Assembly (NCBI GenBank): GCA_023260375.1
Contig: JALQVK010000198.1
Location: 1 to 9,822 of the forward strand
Length of the DNA stretch: 9,822 bases
Direction of reading: 5' to 3'
DNA from: Rhodoluna sp.
GTDB taxonomy: Bacteria; Actinomycetota; Actinomycetes; Actinomycetales; Microbacteriaceae
The position numbers and the translations under genes were made by a program. The notes beneath the pieces were generated by a model that saw nothing but the letters and a program-made list of their open reading frames with translations, was not told the origin of the DNA and did no database searches. Of the stretch, positions 1 through 8,194 are shown piece by piece (the stretch's first letter is position 1; each line of letters begins with the position of its first letter).

Positions 1-1262
1 GTAGCTTCTTCCACGGTCTTGCCACTGACATCGCTTACGGTGATGTTGGTGTTTGAAGGCAGATTTACATTGATCTTGGAGAAGCCGACCAAATAAATCA
101 GAAGACCAACTACCACTACGACGAGCGCAGAACCGAAACCCCAAGCCAAGCCAATCAGCTTCTGGTTCTTCGGAGTTACCTCGGTCTTGACGGTGGTGTC
201 CACGATCTCTGGTTCGAAGTCCATCCCCAGGGTACTGAACGGGTTGGTAACAGGCTTTTCAACCTGTGGTTCTTCCGTGAACGAACCGAGCAGTTCGTCG
301 AACGCATCAGCTTCGACCACGGGAAGAACTGAAGTTTCCTGAGCGGCTTCAGGCACGCCGTCTAGTAGTTCGGTGAAGGCAATCGGAGCTGCTGGCTCGG
401 TTTCTACCGGAGCCAAGGCGGCGCTCAATAGGTGCTCTCGGAATTGTTCGGCGCTCTGGTAGCGCTCGTTTCGGTCTTTCGCCAAAGCGTGGAGTACAAC
501 TTCGTCTAGGGCTGGAGAAATGTCTGGGTTGTGAGTCGAAGGTGGAGTAACCACTTCGCTCACATGTTGGTAGGCAACCGATACCGCGGTTTCGCCGACA
601 AACGGCGGACGACCAGCAAGCATTTCGTAAAGCAAAACACCGGTTGAGTAAAGGTCGGTTCTGGCATCAACGGTTTCGCCGCGCGCCTGCTCTGGCGAGA
701 AGTACTGTGCGGTACCAACAATCCCGGTGGTGTGGCTCTGAGTCGCAGAAGAATCGCTCATGGCTCTAGCGATTCCGAAGTCCATCACCTTTACCGCGCC
801 GGTCTCGGTAATCATCACGTTTGCCGACTTGATGTCGCGGTGAATGATGCCGGCACGGTGCGAGAACTCGAGGGCGGTCAGAATGCCTTCGGCAAAGCCA
901 ATCGCTTCCGGGGTTGATAGTCGCCGAGCGTGAAGTAGGTCGCGAAGCACAGCACCCTGCACGTATTCCATGATGATGTAAGGCGTGCGGCGAAGGTTTC
1001 CGTTGGCATCGATGCTCTCTTGCTCGCCGGTGTCGTAAACCCGAACAATCGTTGGGTGGGTCATGCGGGCCGAGTTTTGCGCTTCCTGGCGGAACTTAAC
1101 TTCGAATGATGGGTCGGCAACTAGGTCTGCTTTCAGCACCTTGATTGCAATTTTGCGTCCCAGGCGAGTGTCAATTCCTTCGTAGACGTCTGCCATTCCC
1201 CCGCGACCAATCAGTGCGCCAACTTCGTAGCGGTCTGCGATCATTCTTTTGTTTTCAGACAA
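1..1262 (-). CDS. pknB: Ser/Thr protein kinase PknB, PASTA type (C-terminus cut by window edge)
   Basis: Membrane Ser/Thr kinase that phosphorylates cell-wall and division proteins. The frame is open from 1262 to the left edge, about 420 residues. The kinase domain shows a glycine loop (GRGGMADVYEG), ATP-binding Lys41 in IAIKVLK, a catalytic HRD with Asp143 and a DFG with Asp161. An SPEQARGE segment stands in the APE position. A Thr/Gln/Glu-rich juxtamembrane stretch follows, then one transmembrane helix at about 369-393, then the start of an outer PASTA repeat (VSDVSGKTVEEA). Family members carry 3-4 PASTA repeats, so most of the sensor lies outside the window. I start at the TTG at 1262 because an AAGGAG site lies 6 bases upstream; the in-frame ATG at 1244 has no such site. 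It is the last visible gene of the operon, 34 bases after pknA. The kinase call is secure; the pknB name rests on gene order and PASTA. Confidence 0.95.
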   Translation of the reverse strand, partial: MSENKRMIADRYEVGALIGRGGMADVYEGIDTRLGRKIAIKVLKADLVADPSFEVKFRQEAQNSARMTHPTIVRVYDTGEQESIDANGNLRRTPYIIMEYVQGAVLRDLLHARRLSTPEAIGFAEGILTALEFSHRAGIIHRDIKSANVMITETGAVKVMDFGIARAMSDSSATQSHTTGIVGTAQYFSPEQARGETVDARTDLYSTGVLLYEMLAGRPPFVGETAVSVAYQHVSEVVTPPSTHNPDISPALDEVVLHALAKDRNERYQSAEQFREHLLSAALAPVETEPAAPIAFTELLDGVPEAAQETSVLPVVEADAFDELLGSFTEEPQVEKPVTNPFSTLGMDFEPEIVDTTVKTEVTPKNQKLIGLAWGFGSALVVVVVGLLIYLVGFSKINVNLPSNTNITVSDVSGKTVEEA

Positions 1263-1268
1263 GCTGTG

Positions 1269-1274
1269 CTCCTT
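1269..1274 (-). promoter_or_regulatory. Ribosome binding site for pknB, deciding a TTG start
   Basis: On the minus strand AAGGAG lies 6 bases before TTG at 1262. It is the only good Shine-Dalgarno match in the 34-base gap after pknA, and it argues for TTG over the ATG 18 bases further in. No promoter-like element is evident in the gap, so pknB is probably read from the upstream operon. Confidence 0.7.
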
Positions 1275-1296
1275 CTTGAGTCAGTCTAGTTTTGCT

Positions 1297-2622
1297 TTAG
1301 TTAGCAGGTGCGGTTTGGGTCGAATCTTCAACGTAATAAGTAATAGTCACAGCGGTACCGACATCCATGGAACCGAGTGGCGAGGCTTCGTAGACGGTGT
1401 TGATTCGTGGGTCTCCCGTTGGCAGTCCGTCGCCCTTGATACGAGTAACCAAAAGCCCTTTTTCCTGAAGCAAACTTTCCACGGCATCGACGTTTTGACC
1501 GATTACGTCCGACGAAAATACCGTGGTGGTGGTTGGGGTCGTTGGTGTTTCGGTCGGTGTTTCGGTCGCCGTTGGAGTCTGCGTTTGTGTCGGTGTTTCG
1601 GTTGGCGTTGGGGTAGGCGCCGGCTGGCTGAGCATGGCAAAAATTACCCCGGCAGTGGTTAGCACCAAAATAACTATGACGAAAACCCATGGCCAAATCA
1701 CTGAAGGCTTCTCGGTTGGAGTTTCCACCGTCTCGATAATCGTCGTGGTTTGCGGAAGTGGCTGAACCGTCTCGATCATGCGGGTGTTGAATTGTCCGCG
1801 TGGAGCTTTTCCACTGATCTTTTCGGCTCGTTGGGCAAGTTCCAGTGCCGTTGCCGGGCGCATTACCGCTTTTTTGGCGAGACAAGACATGATGAGGTCG
1901 GTGACCGCAGGGTCGAGTTCTTCGGGAAGTGCCGGTGGGACATCTCTGATCTGGGACATTGCGATGGCCATTTGGTTATCGCCGGTGAACGGCCGCTTTC
2001 CTGCCAGAGCTTCATAGGCCACGATGCCCAGTGAGTAAATGTCGGTCGAAGGTGTCGCCGGCTTTCCAGTTGCTTGTTCTGGCGCCAGGTACTGCACTGT
2101 TCCCATGACCTGACCGGTTGCAGTGAGGGAAACTTGGTCGGCGACACGAGCGATACCGAAGTCGGTGATTTTCACCTGACCTTCCGGAGTGATTAGAAGG
2201 TTTCCTGGTTTGACGTCACGGTGAACCAGGCCTTCTTGGTGTGCAGCGTAGAGCGCTCTCGCCGTTTGGGCAACAATGTCTAGCACTTCATTTGCAGGAA
2301 GTGACTTTCGTTCCTCCAACATTTTGGCCAGCGAGTCACCGGGTACCAGTTCCATCACCAAGAATGCGCTACCGGCATCTTCGCCGTAATCGTAAACGTT
2401 AGCGATACCCTCATGGTTTACGCGGGCGGCATGCTTGGCTTCGGTTCGGAACCTCTCCAAAAAGCCAGGGTCACCCATGTACTCGGGTTTCAAAATCTTG
2501 ATTGCGACATCGCGCAAGATAATGGGATCGTGGGCCTTCCAAACCTCACCCATCCCGCCGATTGCGATTCGGCTGATTAGTCGGTAGCGCCCACCATAGA
2601 GTTGCCCTTCTTCAGGATTCAT
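1297..2622 (-). CDS. pknA: Ser/Thr protein kinase PknA with an unusual single PASTA domain
   Basis: Membrane Ser/Thr kinase of 441 residues, partner of PknB in control of growth and septation. Seen: ATP-binding Lys42 (VAIK), catalytic HRD at 134-136, DFG at 154-156, a T-loop ending in APEQ at 180-183, one transmembrane helix at about 308-331, an outer Thr/Pro linker at 334-367, and a single PASTA-like domain at about 368-432 ([14 protein letters not shown], then an ASPLGS turn). The glycine loop reads IAIGGMGEV, so the first glycine of GxGxxG is Ala20. The best known PknA, from M. tuberculosis, has no PASTA domain, so this protein could sense wall fragments itself. Its ATG overlaps the pbpA stop as ATGA, which indicates translational coupling. 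It could be called a second PknB-like kinase; position favours pknA. Confidence 0.93.
   Translation of the reverse strand: MNPEEGQLYGGRYRLISRIAIGGMGEVWKAHDPIILRDVAIKILKPEYMGDPGFLERFRTEAKHAARVNHEGIANVYDYGEDAGSAFLVMELVPGDSLAKMLEERKSLPANEVLDIVAQTARALYAAHQEGLVHRDVKPGNLLITPEGQVKITDFGIARVADQVSLTATGQVMGTVQYLAPEQATGKPATPSTDIYSLGIVAYEALAGKRPFTGDNQMAIAMSQIRDVPPALPEELDPAVTDLIMSCLAKKAVMRPATALELAQRAEKISGKAPRGQFNTRMIETVQPLPQTTTIIETVETPTEKPSVIWPWVFVIVILVLTTAGVIFAMLSQPAPTPTPTETPTQTQTPTATETPTETPTTPTTTTVFSSDVIGQNVDAVESLLQEKGLLVTRIKGDGLPTGDPRINTVYEASPLGSMDVGTAVTITYYVEDSTQTAPAN
1520..1620. repeat. Degenerate 12-base repeat coding the Thr/Pro stalk of pknA
   Basis: The plus strand has three exact copies of GGTGTTTCGGT at 1544, 1556 and 1592, that is at multiples of 12 bases, with degenerate copies between them. 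Read on the minus strand, each unit codes a four-residue T-E-T-P-like step. The tract forms the outer spacer between the PknA membrane helix and its PASTA domain. Repeats of this kind can change length by slippage. Confidence 0.75.
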
Positions 2623-4070
2623 TTGTTCAACACCGCCTTAATCACTTTGCGGGCAATTGGTGCCGCAACGATGTTGCCGCTTCCGTTCTGGCCCAGTCCG
2701 CCACCGTTGGCAACCATGACCACAACGGCCACCTTCGGGTTGTCAGCCGGTGCGAACCCGGTGAACCAAAGCGTGTAAGGAGCGTTGCCACCGTTTTGTG
2801 CGGTTCCGGTTTTACCCGCGACGGTTGTGCCAGAAACCTGACCATTGGTACTGACACCGTTCTTGACCGCGGCAATCATCATCTTCTTCAAGCCGTCGGC
2901 AGTTGACTTACTTATTGGTGAACCGAATTCACTGGGCTGAGTCTGACTGAGCAGCGCTAGGTTCGATGACTGAACGTTTTCAATTAGCTGCGGGTTCATT
3001 TCTTTACCGCCGTTAGCGATGGCTGCGGTGATAAGAGCCATCTGCAACGGTGTGACGCGAACGTCGAACTGTCCAAAAGAAGCCAGTGCCGTCTGAGCGT
3101 CGTCCATGTTATCTGGATAAACGCTGGCAGTGGCAACCGTAGGAATGCGGAAACTCTGGCCAAAGCCGAACGCCTTAGCCATGGCTCGAATCTTGTCTTG
3201 ACCTAGAGCAACGCCAAGTTCTGCGAACGGGATGTTGCACGAAAACTGAAGTGCGTGAAGCAACGTTACGGTTTTCGTGCCACCGCAGGTACTTCCGCCG
3301 GAGTTACGAATTTTGGTGCTGGTGTTTGGAAGCGTATAGCTAGGCGGGTTCGGCAGCTCAGAAGTCACCGTGTACTGGCCACTTTCCAGGGCTGTTGCTG
3401 CCACCACAAGCTTGAACACCGAACCAGGGGTGTACAGGCTTCCGCCAATGGCTTTGTTAATTAGTGGATCGCCAGGTGAAGCCAGTAAGCCGTTGTAATT
3501 TGCCTGCGACTTGCTACCGGAGTGAACGGCAAGTTTATTGGCGCTGTATCCAGGAGTTGAAACCATTGCCAAAATATTTCCAGTAGAAGGCTCAATGGCC
3601 ACCACCGCACCGGTGCGATTTCCAAGTGCGTCCCAGGCTGCCTTCTGAACTTTCGGGTCGATGGTTAGTTCAATCGATGCACCGCTTACCGGTTTGCCGG
3701 AGAAAAGCGCATTCAACTGTTCAAAGAACTGGGCACTGTTTTTGCCGCTGAGATAGTCGTTAGCCGACGATTCCAAGCCGGTGGCTCCCTGGTAGTAACT
3801 GTAGAAACCAGTGATTGCCGAATACATGTCGCTGGAGTATTTGCGATCGAAGTGGAAGGCATCCGCAACAGGAACCGACTGCGCAATTGGCTGGGAGTCC
3901 ACCAAGATTGCGCCGCGCTGTTTCAGGTAGCCGTCGTAGATGGCTCGCACGTTGCGCTGGTCTTTTGCCAACGAATCCGAGGACAGCACCTGCAAGTTGG
4001 TTGCCGAAATAAATAGTGCAAGGAACATGGCTGCCACCACGAGGCTTATTCGGCGAAGTTCGCGATTCAT
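2619..4070 (-). CDS. pbpA: Class B penicillin-binding protein PbpA (peptidoglycan transpeptidase)
   Basis: Monofunctional transpeptidase that cross-links peptidoglycan outside the membrane and works with a SEDS glycan polymerase. At 483 residues it matches the usual size of actinobacterial PbpA. Seen: one N-terminal membrane anchor at about 8-28, then a dimerisation/pedestal region, then the transpeptidase fold with all three active-site motifs. These are SVFK with nucleophile Ser217 and Lys220, SCN at 277-279, and KTGTAQ at 420-425. The ATG at 4070 sits 5 bases after an AAGGAGG site inside the end of rodA and overlaps the rodA stop as ATGA. The stop in turn overlaps the pknA start. No truncation or missing catalytic residue. 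In mycobacteria the homologous PBPA is a PknB substrate; I infer the same partnership here from gene order only. Confidence 0.96.
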   Translation of the reverse strand: MNRELRRISLVVAAMFLALFISATNLQVLSSDSLAKDQRNVRAIYDGYLKQRGAILVDSQPIAQSVPVADAFHFDRKYSSDMYSAITGFYSYYQGATGLESSANDYLSGKNSAQFFEQLNALFSGKPVSGASIELTIDPKVQKAAWDALGNRTGAVVAIEPSTGNILAMVSTPGYSANKLAVHSGSKSQANYNGLLASPGDPLINKAIGGSLYTPGSVFKLVVAATALESGQYTVTSELPNPPSYTLPNTSTKIRNSGGSTCGGTKTVTLLHALQFSCNIPFAELGVALGQDKIRAMAKAFGFGQSFRIPTVATASVYPDNMDDAQTALASFGQFDVRVTPLQMALITAAIANGGKEMNPQLIENVQSSNLALLSQTQPSEFGSPISKSTADGLKKMMIAAVKNGVSTNGQVSGTTVAGKTGTAQNGGNAPYTLWFTGFAPADNPKVAVVVMVANGGGLGQNGSGNIVAAPIARKVIKAVLNK

Positions 4071-5425
4071 TCGACCTCCTTGCGGTTGGTGTCAGAGATG
4101 CGAAGCAGCAAACCGATGATGATCCAGTTGGCAACCAGCGACGAACCACCGGCGGCCAAAAGCGGAGTGGTCAAACCGGTAAGTGGAACCAGTCGGGTCA
4201 CGCCACCGATGACGATGAACACCTGAAGCGCGATTACGAATGAGAGACCGGTTGCCAGGAGCTTGCTGAAATCGTCGTTGTGGTTGAAGCCGATACGAAG
4301 ACCTCGAGCCACTAACAGAATGTAGAGAGTAAAGATTACGAAGATACCGGCAAGCCCGAGTTCTTCGGCAAGTGAAGCCACGATGAAGTCGCTTTCAGCC
4401 AGCGGAACCAACTGTGGCACCCCACCGCCGAGGCCTGTGCCAAGAAGCCCTCCGTGAGCAAAACCAAATAAGCCTTGGACGAGCTGGTAACTTCCGCCGA
4501 TTGCGTTGTAGTGTCCGTCGTCGAATGGATTTAGCCAGGCATCAAAACGCTTGGTCACGTAGTCGATGGTGCGAGACGCTACCAACGCGCCGGTGAGGAA
4601 CATTCCCAAACCAACCACGGTGTAAATGGCTCGCCCGGTGGCTGTGTATATCATGACCAGGAACAGACCGAAAAACAGCAGCGAGGTTCCTAGATCATGC
4701 TGAACTACAAGCACCAAAAGACTGACCACCCAGATCGCCAAGATTGGTCCCAGTTCTCGAGCTTTAGGAATCTGAATACCGAAGACGGTTCTACCGGTCA
4801 TTGCCAACGAATCTTTGCGCTGCACCAGATAGCCCGCGAAGAAAATCGTCAAAGCTATTTTGGCTAATTCGCCGGGCTGGAACGTTAGCCCACCAATCGA
4901 AAGCCAGAGACTGGCACCATTGATGGTTTTACCGATGAAAGGCAACATTGGGGCCAAGAGCAGACCAACACCTAGTGCACCGGCGATAAAAACGTAACGG
5001 CGAAGCACCAGGTGACTAGGAATGTACATGATTACTGCACCGGCCAAGACCATTGCGACCAAAGACCAAATGACCTGCTTCTCGGCGAAGAGTTCAGTCT
5101 GGTGATTGGCTAGGGCGGCGATGTCCAATCGATAAATCTCGGCAATACCCAAACCGTTCAGTGCAACCGCGATTGGCAGAATCAGTGGATCGGCTTCTCG
5201 GGCACGTAGACGCAAAACAAGGTGAAGCAATAGACCTGCTCCAGCAAGAGCCCCCCAGTAAAACCAAAAATCTCCGGTGACCGCTTGTAGGGTGCTCAAC
5301 TGAACTTGAACAACCTCGAAGGCATTAATGGCTAGCGCAAAGAGCAACAGGAAAAGTTCGGTGTTGCGATTGCGTGGCACCACACGGACGATCTTTGCGA
5401 TGCGCTCGGTAACGTTACTGCTCAA
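4067..5425 (-). CDS. rodA: SEDS-family peptidoglycan glycosyltransferase, RodA/FtsW type
   Basis: Polytopic membrane enzyme that polymerises lipid II into glycan strands, normally paired with a class B PBP, here the adjacent pbpA. 452 residues with many hydrophobic helices. SEDS signatures seen: NGASLWLSIGG then FQPGELAKI at about 170-190, QHDLGTS with the conserved Asp244, GSYQLVQGLFGFAHGG at about 311-326, ESDFIVASLAEELG at about 344-357, and a C-terminal GGVTRLVPLTGLTTP. The frame starts with TTG at 5425, inside the last codons of pstP, an 11-base overlap. The ribosome binding site is weak, so coupling to pstP translation probably drives initiation. RodA and FtsW are hard to tell apart by sequence; position in this operon corresponds to mycobacterial RodA (Rv0017c). 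Membership of the SEDS family is secure. Confidence 0.95.
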   Translation of the reverse strand: MSSNVTERIAKIVRVVPRNRNTELFLLLFALAINAFEVVQVQLSTLQAVTGDFWFYWGALAGAGLLLHLVLRLRAREADPLILPIAVALNGLGIAEIYRLDIAALANHQTELFAEKQVIWSLVAMVLAGAVIMYIPSHLVLRRYVFIAGALGVGLLLAPMLPFIGKTINGASLWLSIGGLTFQPGELAKIALTIFFAGYLVQRKDSLAMTGRTVFGIQIPKARELGPILAIWVVSLLVLVVQHDLGTSLLFFGLFLVMIYTATGRAIYTVVGLGMFLTGALVASRTIDYVTKRFDAWLNPFDDGHYNAIGGSYQLVQGLFGFAHGGLLGTGLGGGVPQLVPLAESDFIVASLAEELGLAGIFVIFTLYILLVARGLRIGFNHNDDFSKLLATGLSFVIALQVFIVIGGVTRLVPLTGLTTPLLAAGGSSLVANWIIIGLLLRISDTNRKEVE

Positions 5426-6671
5426 CGGTCATCACCGATGCCCTCAACCGATCCAAAATTCGGTTGGCGTCTTGAAGGTCCGTCGCGTAAATCGTTTGGT
5501 CGACCAGCTGCTGCTGATACTCGGGAAGGTCGGTTATGGAAACACTTGTCTCCTGGTAGACCTCTGAGAACTTGAATCCGAGAAGCTCTTCGCGAATACC
5601 TTTGTAAATCGCAACGTGACCGTTCGACTCGGCAACATAGAACTTGGTTTGGGTGTAACTGTAACCAAGCCAAGCGGCGCCAAAAACTAGAAGGGTGAGC
5701 GCGGTGATCGTGGCAATTTGACGCAGTTGACGATATCGAATGCTGCGTTGAGCCTCTTTGGTTAGGCGGTCATAGCCGGCGCCAGACTCTGGAACGAATT
5801 GTCGGTCTTGACCTTCGAGCCCACTCAGGTCGGCGAATAGGTTTTTCAAACCGACAATCGATTTGCCCTTTGCCTGTTCAATGACCACGTCGCTGGCTGC
5901 CGATCCGACAAACTTCACATCGCGCTCAATGACCTGACCTAAGGCCGCCGGGACGGTATCGACAACAACCACGGTCACGTTATCCGGCGCGCCCGCTTCC
6001 AGAGCTTCACCGATTAGCATTTCCACTGCTTCGGCCGGCGCCTGCTCACTGGCAAGGTTCATGTCGATAATTGCGTCTGAGACATAACCATTCAGGCCGT
6101 CGGAGCACATCATCCAGCGGTCGCCAGGCAGCGCGGTCAAAACTTGGAAATCCAACTGGGGAGGCTCGTTGTTATCACCAATAACCCGAAGCAGCACGTT
6201 TCGTCTCGGGTGGGTCAGGGCCTCAGCTTCGGTAATCCTTCCCAGTTCCACCAGACGCTGAACGAAGGTGTGGTCTTTGGTGATCTGCGACGTCTTGCCT
6301 TCGCGGCAAAGATAGATTCTGGAGTCACCGATGTGCCCAACCACTACCTTGTCTTCCACGAAGACGATTCCGGAAAAAGTGGTTCCCATTCCAGCCAGTT
6401 CCGGGTGGCCAGCAACGGTTTCAGTGAGAGTTTGATTCGTTTCTAAAATGCTTGCCAATAATGCGGCTCCGGCATCATCCGGAGAAACATACTGGGCGTC
6501 CATCTGGGCCATTCGCTGAGCGGTAATTGCCGAGGCAATGTCGCCGCCGGCGTGACCTCCCATGCCGTCGGCAACGAAAAACATTTGGTAGCCGGCATAG
6601 CCAGAGTCTTGGTTCGAAGAACGGACCTTACCAACATTGGAGTCGGCAGCACTGATCAGTGCGATGCTCAT
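5415..6671 (-). CDS. pstP: PP2C-type Ser/Thr phosphatase PstP with outer domain
   Basis: Membrane-anchored metal-dependent phosphatase that removes phosphate from PknA, PknB and their substrates. 418 residues. Seen: the PPM/PP2C fold over about 1-240 with metal-binding motifs DGMGGH (Asp35), GDSRIYL at 115-121, SDGLNGY with Asp191, and PDN with Asp230. A long basic linker is followed by one transmembrane helix at about 320-340 and a short outer domain of about 78 residues. This is the usual actinobacterial PstP plan, though shorter than the mycobacterial protein. ATG at 6671 shares one base with the fhaB stop (TAATG). The stop lies 11 bases inside rodA. The outer tail is of unknown role; I recognise no named domain in it. 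Confidence 0.95.
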   Translation of the reverse strand: MSIALISAADSNVGKVRSSNQDSGYAGYQMFFVADGMGGHAGGDIASAITAQRMAQMDAQYVSPDDAGAALLASILETNQTLTETVAGHPELAGMGTTFSGIVFVEDKVVVGHIGDSRIYLCREGKTSQITKDHTFVQRLVELGRITEAEALTHPRRNVLLRVIGDNNEPPQLDFQVLTALPGDRWMMCSDGLNGYVSDAIIDMNLASEQAPAEAVEMLIGEALEAGAPDNVTVVVVDTVPAALGQVIERDVKFVGSAASDVVIEQAKGKSIVGLKNLFADLSGLEGQDRQFVPESGAGYDRLTKEAQRSIRYRQLRQIATITALTLLVFGAAWLGYSYTQTKFYVAESNGHVAIYKGIREELLGFKFSEVYQETSVSITDLPEYQQQLVDQTIYATDLQDANRILDRLRASVMTVEQ

Positions 6672-7186
6672 TAGGCCCTCAGCTCGAAGACAGTCTTACC
6701 AACCTTGACCGGGGTGTTTAGCTTCACAACCGCAGGAATTCCAACTCGGACGCCGCCAAGGAATGTTCCATTGGTCGAGTTCAAATCCTGAACCAACCAC
6801 TCGTCGTTGATCAGTACCAACTTCGCGTGCTGGGTTGAAGCGTATTCGTCGGTGATTACGAGGTCGCTGTTCACAGCACGACCGATGTGCAATTCGCGTC
6901 CGTCCAAGGCAATCTCACGTCCGGCATTTTCACCGTCGGTGATCACCAGCTTGGTTGCGGTTCGGCTGCTCGGTGCGTTCGACTCTTGCAGAACGCGAAC
7001 CGGGCCGGTTGGCGGGTTCGGGATGTGAGCTTGAGAGACCACCTGAGTTGCGGTTTGCTTTGCAGCCTTACCGGCCACCTTCTGACCGAACAGGTCGCTG
7101 CGAATTACCGAGATGATGCTGAATACAAAAATCCAGAGGACGGCGACCAAACCGATGCGAAGTAGGAACAGCGCTAATTCACTCAC
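6671..7186 (-). CDS. fhaB: FHA-domain membrane adaptor FhaB
   Basis: Phosphothreonine-binding adaptor of the PknA/PknB circuit. 171 residues. Seen: an N-terminal membrane helix at about 4-28, a linker of about 45 residues rich in Ala, Thr and Pro, then a C-terminal FHA domain from about 78 to the end. The FHA core shows IGR at 101-103 (strand-turn Gly-Arg), the STQH ligand loop at 117-120 and NSTNGTF at 136-142. The Arg of the generic SRxH motif is replaced by Thr. It starts with GTG at 7186, overlapping the fhaA stop by four bases (GTGA). Mycobacterial FhaB is linked to septal assembly; the same role here is inference. Confidence 0.92.
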   Translation of the reverse strand: MSELALFLLRIGLVAVLWIFVFSIISVIRSDLFGQKVAGKAAKQTATQVVSQAHIPNPPTGPVRVLQESNAPSSRTATKLVITDGENAGREIALDGRELHIGRAVNSDLVITDEYASTQHAKLVLINDEWLVQDLNSTNGTFLGGVRVGIPAVVKLNTPVKVGKTVFELRA

Positions 7187-7872
7187 GCGGACACCGCCTT
7201 AGCCACTACGCGGAACACGAAAGTCTTGTGACCGGCCTTGATTACCGAATCGGTTGGTAAAGCCATTTCCTTTACGCGTGTGTCACCAATGAAGGTTCCG
7301 TTGGTAGACCCAAGGTCTCGAATGCCCGCCTTTGAACCATTCCAGACAATTTCAAAGTGCTGTCGGCTCAGGCTGGTGTCGTTGATTTGAATGTCGGAAG
7401 AGGCATCGCGACCAACCGAGGTGCGGCTCTTCACAATCTCAAATGTTAGGCCCTCACCAATCACCTCGAGTCGAGGCATCCACTCAACTTCTTTGGGGTC
7501 TCCAGCTGGACTGGAAGCTTTGACGTAAACCTGCCCAATTCCAATGTTCGACGATTCACTAAGCGAGATGCTTAGTGGCCCAGCGAACTGATAACCCTGC
7601 TTAACAGCGTGGGCCTGTGCCTGATTGCGAAGCTCTTGGTTCAAACTCTCCGAAATTAGTTTCAAACGTCCGTAGTCGGAAATAGAGAGAGTGATCTCAA
7701 ACTGGTTCGGAACCAGGATGCGGTCGCGGCTAACAATCGCCGCGTTGGCGTCCATGTGCGACTTGATCGCCGAGCCAATCTCGATAGGTTGAAGCTCAGA
7801 CTTGAAGGTCTTACTGAAAGCGCCGGTGACAGCACTCTCAATAGCCTTCTCAATCTTGTCTAGAAAACCCAA
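7183..7872 (-). CDS. fhaA: FHA-domain protein FhaA with DUF3662 N-terminus, short form
   Basis: Phosphothreonine-reading adaptor and first gene of the operon. 229 residues. Seen: an N-terminal FhaA_N (DUF3662) domain at about 1-115 starting MGFLDKIEKAIES, then a short spacer and a C-terminal FHA domain at about 134-225. The FHA core has VGRD at 153-156, the SRQH loop at 169-172 and STNGTF at 189-194. Mycobacterial FhaA is about 527 residues because of a long Pro/Gln/Tyr-rich linker; here only some 20 residues join the two domains. The frame begins with TTG at 7872; AAGGA at 7884-7888 lies about 11 bases upstream, a long but usable distance. Known partners of the family include phosphorylated MviN/MurJ-type pseudokinase domains; no such partner is in the window. 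Confidence 0.92.
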   Translation of the reverse strand: MGFLDKIEKAIESAVTGAFSKTFKSELQPIEIGSAIKSHMDANAAIVSRDRILVPNQFEITLSISDYGRLKLISESLNQELRNQAQAHAVKQGYQFAGPLSISLSESSNIGIGQVYVKASSPAGDPKEVEWMPRLEVIGEGLTFEIVKSRTSVGRDASSDIQINDTSLSRQHFEIVWNGSKAGIRDLGSTNGTFIGDTRVKEMALPTDSVIKAGHKTFVFRVVAKAVSA

Positions 7873-7885
7873 CTGAGAACCAATC

Positions 7886-7901
7886 CTTAAAGGGCTTTAA
7901 G
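7886..7901. promoter_or_regulatory. 16-base perfect palindrome in the fhaA leader
   Basis: CTTAAAG-GG-CTTTAAG, seven-base arms around a two-base centre, lies 14 bases upstream of the fhaA start. It overlaps the putative fhaA Shine-Dalgarno (AAGGA, minus strand 7888-7884). It could be an operator, or an RNA hairpin with a GGGC-type loop that masks the ribosome binding site. The palindrome is seen directly; function is inference. Confidence 0.5.
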
Positions 7902-7924
7902 TTTAACCGCCGAGCCTGTTAAAC
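7901..7924. promoter_or_regulatory. Inverted repeat GTTTAAC-N10-GTTAAAC between divergent genes
   Basis: Two seven-base half-sites are perfect reverse complements, 17 bases apart centre to centre. The repeat sits between fhaA (minus) and the PLDc_N gene (plus) and covers the place where the -35 of the plus-strand promoter should be. That geometry suits a dimeric regulator controlling one or both genes. No regulator gene lies next to it. Confidence 0.45.
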
Positions 7925-7930
7925 GGCTGT

Positions 7931-7939
7931 TGCTAGTAT
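7931..7939 (+). promoter_or_regulatory. Extended -10 promoter element for the PLDc_N gene
   Basis: TGC-TAGTAT at 7931-7939 matches an extended -10 (TGn then TAnnnT). It would start transcription near 7946, about 23 bases before the ATG at 7969. I see no good -35 at the usual spacing. The matching promoter for the fhaA operon on the other strand could not be picked out. Confidence 0.45.
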
Positions 7940-7968
7940 GAACTCACTCAATCCATTTAGGGGGAAAA

Positions 7969-8175
7969 ATGACACCACTTATGCCAGCCGGACTAGACGT
8001 AGTCTTCAGCTTTGTAGTACTAGCTTCACTCGCAGTTCTAATCTGGGCTCTCGTCGATCTTTGGAAGTCGAAAGCCGAACAGAACACCAAGCTTCTCTGG
8101 ACACTGCTGGTCGTTTTGGTCAATCCAATTGGTGCCATCCTGTGGTTCACCGTTGGTAAGAAAGCCAATAAGTAA
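7969..8175 (+). CDS. Small PLDc_N-domain membrane protein
   Basis: 68-residue membrane protein of the PLDc_N (phospholipase D-nuclease N-terminal) family, common in Actinobacteria and of unknown function when it stands alone. Seen: two hydrophobic helices at about 9-29 and 43-63, separated by a charged loop with DLWKSKAEQNTK. The second carries the family signature WTLLVVLVNPIGAILWF, followed by a short Lys-rich tail. No nuclease or lipase catalytic domain is attached. An AGGGGGA site lies only 4 bases before ATG 7969; ATG 7981, four codons later, has better spacing and would give 64 residues. It is divergent from fhaA with the promoter region described above. No link to the kinase operon is evident beyond the shared intergenic region. 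Confidence 0.85.
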   Translation: MTPLMPAGLDVVFSFVVLASLAVLIWALVDLWKSKAEQNTKLLWTLLVVLVNPIGAILWFTVGKKANK

Positions 8176-8194
8176 TTAGTTTTTGAAGGCGGCC

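Noticed and set aside
1523..1765. Plus-strand frame coding a Val/Gly-rich repetitive peptide (VGVSVGV type)
   Set aside because: It is the exact complement of the pknA Thr/Pro linker and membrane segment; the repeat keeps both strands open. No start signals or family support.
7969..8175. Toxin or bacteriocin immunity protein (two-helix small membrane protein)
   Set aside because: The NPIGAILWF signature fits the PLDc_N family better, and no partner gene is adjacent.
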